Under the pieces are notes generated by a model, which saw only the letters and a list, made by a program, of their open reading frames with translations, was not told the DNA's origin and made no database searches. Positions 1 to 4,593 of a DNA stretch of 5,932 bases are shown piece after piece. Source of the stretch: Mollicutes bacterium (GTDB lineage Bacteria > Bacillota_I > Bacilli_A > Izemoplasmatales > Izemoplasmataceae); NCBI GenBank assembly GCA_003559585.1, contig PWKX01000027.1, forward strand, positions 1 through 5,932. Reading direction: 5' to 3'. The position numbers and the translations under genes are program-made. Positions within the stretch are counted from its first letter, which is position 1. Each line of letters starts with the position of its first letter.

Positions 1-1
1 A

Positions 2-421
2 GATTGCATTGAATCAGTAGAAAAAATCTTATCACTACGTGATACCTTTCATATTTTACAACTCGGTGCAGAAATCGACCGGTTAACAGAAGAAAACAAA
101 ATCAAAGAACCGCTTCGAGAAATCTTGCACTCAGATTTAGGCCTATTTGGCATTGATGAATTATTTGGCCTTGAACTGGCAGGCTTGTTTGGGACCATTG
201 GTAAAACCAACTTTGGTGATATTGATGTCAACAAACCATCTGTGGTAGAACGCTTAAATGCTGATGGCAAAACAAACAAAGAAGCATGTCATACTTTTTT
301 AGATGACATCGTTGGGGCCATTGCCGCAGCTGCCAGCACGCGTGTGGCACAAATTGCCAACGAAATTGAAGCGAAGAAAGATCCTAATTATAAGGAAATC
401 AAGCTAGATTTTGACATTTAA
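2..421 (+). CDS. Phosphatidylglycerophosphatase A-like protein (YutG/PgpA family), 3' part
   Basis: The frame is open from the window edge, so this is the C-terminal 139 residues of a longer protein. The family is usually about 165-170 residues, so roughly 25-30 N-terminal residues are missing. What I see: an N-terminal helix like ECIESVEKIL, then DLGLFGIDE and GTIGKTNFGDID around residues 45-75, and the hallmark CHTFLDDIVGAIAAAAS at residues 96-112. This closely resembles Bacillus YutG as I remember it. The family is annotated as dephosphorylating phosphatidylglycerophosphate to phosphatidylglycerol at the membrane. The Bacillus-type members lack the transmembrane helices of E. coli PgpA, and none is visible here, so the biochemical role is less secure than the family call. 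The TTG at 125 is internal, not a start. Fourteen bases separate it from the next gene, which suggests one operon. Confidence 0.85.
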   Translation, partial: DCIESVEKILSLRDTFHILQLGAEIDRLTEENKIKEPLREILHSDLGLFGIDELFGLELAGLFGTIGKTNFGDIDVNKPSVVERLNADGKTNKEACHTFLDDIVGAIAAAASTRVAQIANEIEAKKDPNYKEIKLDFDI

Positions 422-435
422 TAGGATGTGTTAAC

Positions 436-1983
436 ATGGGTAAGCGGGATAAATCACTTGAGGATTTCTTTAAAAAAACCGATCAAGATCCAGAAGAGTT
501 AAAACAATACGTCGACACCCTTAAACAAGGGGACGACCCAAATAAAACAACCCGTTTGGATAAAATCGCCATGTTTTTTAAACGTACCATGGAACGCATC
601 AAAATGTATGCGACCTCACGTGAATCAAAACGCAATCCCAATAAACCATCCAAAATGCGGCGTCGCTTTCGTTTGTTTTATAAGTTGATTACCAAACGCG
701 CCAGTGAAAAGTTTAACTTTGAAGCTGGTGTCGATATTTTGGATGAAACCAGTGTTTTATACCGACGTAACCGGGTTATTAAAAACATTTTGATTGTCAC
801 AAACATTGTGTTTTTACTCTTTACCTTAATTGGCAATCAAAACCCGAATTATATCGTGATTTTTGCCTTTGGTGTGATCATGTTTGCGACCAATACGACA
901 TTAAAGCGGATCATTAGAGAACGACCGAGAACCTTACTTAAACAACAAATGGCCATGTATATTGCCAGTGTTTATATTTTGTTGGCATCTTTTGGTGTTT
1001 ACATCAAACTGCGTGTGGGGGTTGAAAGTGCCACCATCGCTGGTTTCTCTATTACACAAGCAGGGTACGTATTGATTTACTTTGCATTGGTGGTCATTGC
1101 CTTATATCAAAACGCAACGTTGCTTAGAATCTTGTTTAAGTGGGTGTTGGTCTTAATGACAGTCATCCACGTCACCATCATGTATCCACTGTATGAATAT
1201 GCAGATTCGATTCAGTCATTATACGATTACTTATTCGTCACAGATTATCAAGTCACCATTGACATTGTATTAAGAACCTTGGTGTTAATCATTTTCAACA
1301 TCGCGTTATATTCATCGGTTGCGATTGGTCAAATGATGAACAACAAACGAAAAGAAGAACTCGTTAAACGCCGAGATATGGAAAGCGACTTCAAAGCTGT
1401 GGTAGGCGATGTTTTTGATGTGATCAGCGTCTTTAACATCCATAACGACGAACACGCTAAAAACGCGGCTCATCGTACCGCTGAAATTGCCTCAAGACTC
1501 GGGAACATCTTAGGGCTTTCACCCAATGTATGTAGTGAGATTTATGATTATTCGAAAATTCATGTGGATCAAGTCGACAACCTATCGATTGTTGAGTATG
1601 AAGAAAAAGATGTCTTAAATGAAAAAGACTATCAAGTCATCAGAGAAAAAACCATCCTTGGTTCTGTGATCATCAAACGACTTCAATTGGCACAAAAAAG
1701 CGAAGACATCGTGCGTGCTCATTTTGAGAAAAATGCGGATAAAGGCTTTACTGAACGCATGAAGCGCATACAAAGAAGTCAAGAAGGCCAAATCATCTTA
1801 CTGGCTGAAATGTATGAAATTCTACGTCAAAGCCGTAACTATAAAACCGCCCTCACGCATAAAAGAGCGATTGAATTACTTGAACTTGAATTTAAAGCCT
1901 ATTTTGAACCCTACATCCTAGACCGTTTTATTAAATATAGCGGTGAGTTCGAACAATACTACCAACGATTTAAACATTCATAA
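436..1983 (+). CDS. Six-pass membrane protein with a degenerate HD-GYP-like C-terminal domain
   Basis: 515 residues. The ATG at 436 has AGGA at 423-426 about nine bases upstream. Layout: a charged, very basic cytoplasmic N-terminal region (1-112). Six hydrophobic segments follow, near 115-133, 138-155, 172-190, 207-225, 229-250 and 273-297. A charged linker (303-318) leads to a cytoplasmic domain (about 320-505). That domain follows the HD-GYP layout: RTAEIASRLGNILGLS (347-362) matches the first helix, KDYQVIREKTILGS (397-410) the segment after HDIGK, HFEKNADKGFT (429-439) the HHE..GYP region, and LLAEMYEILRQSRNYKTALTH (455-475) the ADxYDAL..RPY..ALSH segment. In my alignment HD is HV (376-377), HH is HF (429-430), GYP is GFT (437-439), the metal Asp of ADxYDA is Glu458, and the first His is Ala344. 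Active HD-GYP proteins hydrolyse cyclic di-GMP; this one is probably inactive, perhaps a sensor or binding protein (inference). The topology loosely recalls 7TM-HD proteins but without their extracellular domain. The fold assignment is moderately secure, the function unknown. Confidence 0.8.
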   Translation: MGKRDKSLEDFFKKTDQDPEELKQYVDTLKQGDDPNKTTRLDKIAMFFKRTMERIKMYATSRESKRNPNKPSKMRRRFRLFYKLITKRASEKFNFEAGVDILDETSVLYRRNRVIKNILIVTNIVFLLFTLIGNQNPNYIVIFAFGVIMFATNTTLKRIIRERPRTLLKQQMAMYIASVYILLASFGVYIKLRVGVESATIAGFSITQAGYVLIYFALVVIALYQNATLLRILFKWVLVLMTVIHVTIMYPLYEYADSIQSLYDYLFVTDYQVTIDIVLRTLVLIIFNIALYSSVAIGQMMNNKRKEELVKRRDMESDFKAVVGDVFDVISVFNIHNDEHAKNAAHRTAEIASRLGNILGLSPNVCSEIYDYSKIHVDQVDNLSIVEYEEKDVLNEKDYQVIREKTILGSVIIKRLQLAQKSEDIVRAHFEKNADKGFTERMKRIQRSQEGQIILLAEMYEILRQSRNYKTALTHKRAIELLELEFKAYFEPYILDRFIKYSGEFEQYYQRFKHS

Positions 1984-1998
1984 AAAAGGAGGCCAGCC

Positions 1999-2484
1999 AT
2001 GATTATCAACTATTTGTTAGATATTTTGATTTTGATCACCTTAGTTGTCATCATGGTGGTCGTGATAGTTCGTTTACGCAACAAGCTGCTTGTGCTTTGG
2101 AACCAAGTATCTCGTCTTGAACTGATCTTCCACAACAAACTATTTGAAACCTTGCATATTTATTTATCGCATCAAACATTGATTGAAAAGAAGCTGGATT
2201 CAAAATACATCGCAAACCTTAAATCTTACGCTGATGAATCTTTAAAAGGGTTAAGCTTAGAAGAAAGACAATCTATTTTCAAATCACTACAAAGCCTATA
2301 TTTAGAGATAGACGCCCTTGAACACCCTGCGCTTTTCACCTTGCAAAAACAGTTTGATGAACTGCAGGCTAGTCGGTTAAAATACAACTCAAAAGTGATC
2401 TTTTACAATCACTATATTGTTAGTTTTCCCGTTCGCATCCTTGCTAGACGGATGCATTTAAACGCAAAAGAATACTTTGGATAA
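1999..2484 (+). CDS. LemA-like single-pass membrane protein, short and divergent
   Basis: 161 residues; the ATG at 1999 is set by a near-perfect Shine-Dalgarno AAGGAGG (1986-1992) six bases upstream. One N-terminal membrane helix (about 5-25, ILILITLVVIMVVVIVRL) is followed by a mostly helical, coiled-coil-like domain. LemA hallmarks are recognisable though diverged. LRNKLLVLWNQVSRLELIFHN (26-46) stands where LemA has its 'YN.LV..R..V..AW.QI' helix, FDELQASRLKYNSKVIFYNHYIVSFP (119-144) where it has 'L..R..YN..V..YN..I..FP', and the end HLNAKEYFG resembles the usual 'F....YF' tail. Most LemA proteins are about 180-200 residues, so the middle is shortened. The role of LemA is not settled. The gene lies 15 bases after the HD-GYP-like gene and is the last of its operon; a shared membrane function is inference. 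LemA family likely, partner and role unknown. Confidence 0.75.
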   Translation: MIINYLLDILILITLVVIMVVVIVRLRNKLLVLWNQVSRLELIFHNKLFETLHIYLSHQTLIEKKLDSKYIANLKSYADESLKGLSLEERQSIFKSLQSLYLEIDALEHPALFTLQKQFDELQASRLKYNSKVIFYNHYIVSFPVRILARRMHLNAKEYFG

Positions 2485-2509
2485 AGAACACGATTTGTGT
2501 TCTTTTTTT
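2483..2509 (+). terminator. Intrinsic terminator after the LemA-like gene
   Basis: AAAGAACAC (2483-2491) pairs perfectly with GTGTTCTTT (2497-2505) around a five-base loop, giving nine base pairs followed by more T (to 2509). The stem begins inside the TAA stop of the LemA-like gene. It ends the upstream operon and isolates the glutamate mutase genes, which need their own promoter. Confidence 0.88.
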
Positions 2510-2515
2510 ATGCGA

Positions 2516-2536
2516 GCATGCATTTAGTATGTATGC
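2516..2536. repeat. Short inverted repeat between terminator and promoter
   Basis: GCATGCAT (2516-2523) and ATGTATGC (2529-2536) form an eight-pair imperfect inverted repeat (one G-T pair) with a five-base spacer. It lies 23 bases upstream of the -35 box, so it is not in the expected transcript of the next operon and could only act there as DNA, for example as an operator. It may be chance in AT-rich DNA. Confidence 0.3.
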
Positions 2537-2559
2537 GAAACAACAGTTTTAAAAACCGC

Positions 2560-2587
2560 TTGATTTAAGATAAATATACTCTATAAT
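2560..2587 (+). promoter_or_regulatory. Sigma-A-type promoter for the glutamate mutase operon
   Basis: TTGATT (2560-2565; five of six match TTGACA or one step from it at the end) and a perfect TATAAT (2582-2587) are separated by 16 bases, with an A/T-rich stretch (2546-2556) just upstream. Transcription should start near 2594-2596, giving a leader of about 200 bases before glmS. No other good promoter is seen between the upstream terminator and glmS. Confidence 0.75.
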
Positions 2588-2594
2588 AAAGTTG

Positions 2595-2609
2595 TAGAAA
2601 GCGTTTACA
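2595..2609 (+). promoter_or_regulatory. Candidate cre site (CcpA operator) at the transcription start
   Basis: The bases TAGAAAGCGTTTACA fit the catabolite-responsive element consensus WTGNAANCGNWWNCA with one mismatch (A for T at the second position); the central CG and the flanking half-sites are intact. The site covers about +1 to +15 of the predicted transcript, a classical position for CcpA repression. This would fit a catabolic glutamate fermentation operon being switched off when a preferred sugar is present. That CcpA exists in this organism is assumed. Confidence 0.6.
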
Positions 2610-2640
2610 CCAAATAAGTGGATAAAGAAGGTTACGACCT

Positions 2641-2760
2641 ATGATCCCAGCAATCAAGAAAACATCTATAAAACACAAAACCCCACTGATGAATCTTGTG
2701 TCTCTTTTTTTGGTTTACGCTCAAACACTCAGTATAAGGATGATTTTACATGTGGTGTAA
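2641..2760 (+). CDS. Possible 39-residue leader peptide or small hydrophobic protein
   Basis: ATG at 2641 opens a frame to TAA at 2758-2760. AAGAAGG (2625-2631) lies nine bases upstream as a passable ribosome site, though part of it could be hidden in the 2629-2640 hairpin. The peptide has a basic start (Lys 6, 7, 11, 13) and a mainly hydrophobic remainder (16-38, e.g. LMNLVSLFLVYAQTL), resembling a small membrane peptide. No amino acid is clustered in the way classical attenuation peptides show. Its stop codon lies in the 3' arm of the terminator before glmS, so a ribosome finishing it would melt that hairpin. An open frame this short can occur by chance in AT-rich DNA; I have no homolog in mind. 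Confidence 0.25.
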   Translation: MIPAIKKTSIKHKTPLMNLVSLFLVYAQTLSIRMILHVV

Positions 2761-2773
2761 AATGATCCTTTTT
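2736..2773 (+). terminator. Strong intrinsic terminator just upstream of glmS (attenuator)
   Basis: AAGGATGATTTTACA (2736-2750) and TGTAAAATGATCCTT (2756-2770) pair at 14 of 15 positions (one G-G mismatch) around the loop TGTGG, followed by T to 2773. It lies downstream of the only visible promoter and 22 bases before the glmS ATG, with no room for another promoter. Expression of glmSLE must therefore depend on readthrough. The glmS ribosome site (2784-2788) is outside the hairpin. Confidence 0.85.
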
Positions 2774-2795
2774 CTAGTGAAACGAGGATGATGAT

Positions 2796-3203
2796 ATGAA
2801 AACAGTTGTAATCGGTGTGATTGGTGCAGATGTCCATGCCGTTGGTAATAAAATCATAGACCATGTGTTAACCGAGCATGGGTTTAATGTGGTTAACATT
2901 GGCGTGCTTTCTTCACAAGAAGATTTTATCAACGCAGCCATTGAAACAAACGCAGAAGCGATTTTGGTGTCTAGTTTATATGGACATGGTGAAATGGATT
3001 GCCGTTTTATGAAAGAAAATTGTGTGGAAGCTGGTTTGTCTCACGTTAAGTTATATGTTGGTGGCAACATCGTTGTTGGCAAACAAGATTTTCAAGACGT
3101 TGAGGCTAGATTCAAAAAAATGGGCTTTGACCGCGTGTATCCACCAGGCATCAACATTGAAGATGCCGTGGCGGATTTAAAAGAGGATTTGAATATCGAA
3201 TGA
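2796..3203 (+). CDS. glmS: Glutamate mutase sigma (small, B12-binding) subunit
   Basis: 135 residues, the normal length (about 137 in clostridial GlmS/MutS). It carries the adenosylcobalamin-binding Rossmann-like fold: DVHAVG at 12-17 is the DxHxxG motif whose His14 replaces the dimethylbenzimidazole ligand of cobalt, VSSLYGHGEMD (58-68) and YVGGNIVVG (87-95) line the nucleotide-tail pocket, and DLNIE closes the protein as in clostridial homologs. With GlmE it forms the enzyme that rearranges L-glutamate to (2S,3S)-3-methylaspartate by a radical mechanism. The start has GAGGA (2784-2788) seven bases upstream. The stop TGA overlaps the glmL start (ATGA), so translation is probably coupled. The symbol is shared with, but unrelated to, glucosamine-6-phosphate synthase; mutS is a synonym. 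Confidence 0.97.
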   Translation: MKTVVIGVIGADVHAVGNKIIDHVLTEHGFNVVNIGVLSSQEDFINAAIETNAEAILVSSLYGHGEMDCRFMKENCVEAGLSHVKLYVGGNIVVGKQDFQDVEARFKKMGFDRVYPPGINIEDAVADLKEDLNIE

Positions 3204-4582
3204 GTGTACACTTACTGGTCGATTTTGGATCAACGTATACCAAACTCACCGCCGTCGATATCGATGAAGAAATCATCATTGGAACGTCTAAAGCGATGAC
3301 AACGGTCAAAACCGACGTGCTCGATGGGTTTAATGTGGCCTTAAGCAAATTGGAAAATGCCCATCCACAGATGGGAGAAATTTCCGCTGTTTCAGCATGT
3401 TCAAGTGCGGCAGGTGGGTTGAAAATGGCCGCCATTGGTTTGGTTGAAGAATTGACGGCTGAAGCGGCGAAACGTGCCTGCTTAGGCGCTGGTGCATTGG
3501 TTAATCACGTGTATGCCCACCACTTATCAAAAAAAGAAATTAAGGCTTTAAAACAGGCTGATATTGACATCATTTTACTGGCTGGTGGGACCGATGGTGG
3601 CAACAAAGAATGCATCATTCACAACGCCACGAAATTAAAAGAAGCCAATTTAGACGTGCCGATTATTGTGGCTGGTAATAAAGATGCGGCCGATGACATT
3701 GAAACCATTTTCGAAACCGGTCAAGTCGAATACTATATCGTTGATAATGTGATGCCCAAATTAAAGGTGTTAAATGTTCATGCGGCTAAAGATGTGATCA
3801 GACAAATTTTTATCACTAAAATCATTGAAGCCAAAGGCATTAAAAAGGCTGAAGAAAAAACCGGTGAGATCATCATGCCTACCCCAGAGAGTGTCTTGTA
3901 TGCGGCTGAGTTATTGGCCAAAGGCCATGAAGAGGTTGAAGGGTATGGGGAACTCATGATCATTGATGTGGGTGGTGCGACCACCGATGTTCATACGATT
4001 GGTGATGGGTATCCTAAACGCGCTGAAGTGGTTTTAAAAGGCCTGCAAGAACCATTTGCGAAACGGACGGTTGAAGGTGATTTAGGCATGCGTTATAGTG
4101 CCAATGCTTTGGTTAGTTTAATGTCGCCTTATGAGTTCAAACAGTATTACAAAGACGTCAATGAAGATGACATTCAAGCGTCTGTTAAAAAAAGATATGA
4201 GCATGTGGATTACTTACCAGAAAACGAAGAAGAAGAAGCGTTTGATGAAGCTTTAGCCCGGATTTGTTGTGATTATTCGATGTCGCGACATGTTGGGACC
4301 GTTGAGGTGGTTTATACACCGCTTGGCAACATGTATTATCAAACCGGTAAAGATTTAACAGAGATCAAATATGTGATTGGGACTGGTGGGGTTTTAATCA
4401 ACCATAAAGACCCTAAACGAATTTTAAAAGAAGTCAATCAAAAATCTGATAAACGCTTAGAGTTAAGGCCGACCGATCCGATTTTTTTGATTGACAAAGA
4501 CTACATTTTAGCGGCGATGGGTTTGCTTGGTCAAAAACATCCTAAACTTGCGTTGAAACTGATGAAACGACACTTAACATAG
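3200..4582 (+). CDS. glmL: GlmL/MutL, ASKHA-fold ATPase, probable glutamate mutase reactivase
   Basis: 460 residues, full length for the GlmL/MutL family found between glmS and glmE. ASKHA (actin/Hsp70/sugar kinase) nucleotide motifs are visible: phosphate-1 loop VDFGSTYTK (7-15), a family motif LLAGGTDGGN (126-135), phosphate-2 loop IDVGGATTDVHT (255-266) and adenosine motif GTGGVLI (394-400). The conserved EGDLGMRYS (292-300) is also present. The proposed role, not settled in the family, is ATP-driven exchange of damaged cobalamin from the mutase, as diol dehydratase reactivases do. AGAGGA (3182-3187), inside glmS, serves as ribosome site, with a four-base overlap with glmS. It is unrelated to the DNA mismatch repair MutL despite the synonym. 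The ORFs on the opposite strand at 3151-3435 and 3778-3984 are shadows of this gene. Confidence 0.95.
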   Translation: MSVHLLVDFGSTYTKLTAVDIDEEIIIGTSKAMTTVKTDVLDGFNVALSKLENAHPQMGEISAVSACSSAAGGLKMAAIGLVEELTAEAAKRACLGAGALVNHVYAHHLSKKEIKALKQADIDIILLAGGTDGGNKECIIHNATKLKEANLDVPIIVAGNKDAADDIETIFETGQVEYYIVDNVMPKLKVLNVHAAKDVIRQIFITKIIEAKGIKKAEEKTGEIIMPTPESVLYAAELLAKGHEEVEGYGELMIIDVGGATTDVHTIGDGYPKRAEVVLKGLQEPFAKRTVEGDLGMRYSANALVSLMSPYEFKQYYKDVNEDDIQASVKKRYEHVDYLPENEEEEAFDEALARICCDYSMSRHVGTVEVVYTPLGNMYYQTGKDLTEIKYVIGTGGVLINHKDPKRILKEVNQKSDKRLELRPTDPIFLIDKDYILAAMGLLGQKHPKLALKLMKRHLT

Positions 4583-4593
4583 GAGAATAAGAC

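Larger units (their letters stand above)
2594..2795 (+). promoter_or_regulatory. Long structured 5' leader of glmSLE with attenuator architecture
   Basis: This covers most of the 311-base interval without an assigned gene. By eye the transcript can form an outer helix (AGCGT 2600-2604 with ACGCT 2717-2721, then ACCAAA 2609-2614 with TTTGGT 2709-2714), a small hairpin AGGT/ACCT (2629-2632 with 2637-2640, loop TACG), and a hairpin ACACAA/TTGTGT (2673-2678 with 2696-2701) followed by seven T. A terminator (2736-2773) lies at the end, immediately before glmS. TTTACACC (2604-2611) is also perfectly complementary to GGTGTAAA (2754-2761) in the terminator loop and 3' arm, so the outer helix and an antiterminator would compete. 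I recognise no cobalamin, T-box, SAM, lysine, glycine, purine or c-di-GMP consensus. Control by attenuation is inferred; the signal is unknown. Confidence 0.5.

Noticed and set aside
125..421. A separate 98-residue gene starting at TTG 125
   Set aside because: The frame is open to the window start and the upstream residues match the YutG family, so the TTG is an internal leucine codon.
2673..2711. A second, independent intrinsic terminator (ACACAA/TTGTGT followed by TTTTTTT)
   Set aside because: The stem has only six pairs with a 17-base loop and three bases before the T run. That is weak for termination, and the T run can instead join the outer helix. I kept it as a leader hairpin.
2711..2726. 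A second cre site around TTTACGCTCAAA
   Set aside because: On either strand it has about four mismatches to the cre consensus. Its likeness to 2600-2614 is better explained by the RNA complementarity.
2594..2735. Cobalamin riboswitch, expected for a B12-dependent enzyme operon
   Set aside because: CCCCACTGATG (2681-2691) faintly recalls the B12-box and ACTGT motifs, but the AAAGGGAA, GGTGxxAA and GCCACTG elements are not present in the right order or spacing. A covariance search would be decisive.
2796..3203. glmS ribozyme or glucosamine-6-phosphate synthase, suggested by the symbol glmS
   Set aside because: The protein is clearly the B12-binding mutase subunit. The ribozyme belongs to the unrelated glucosamine synthase gene, and its core is not seen in the leader.
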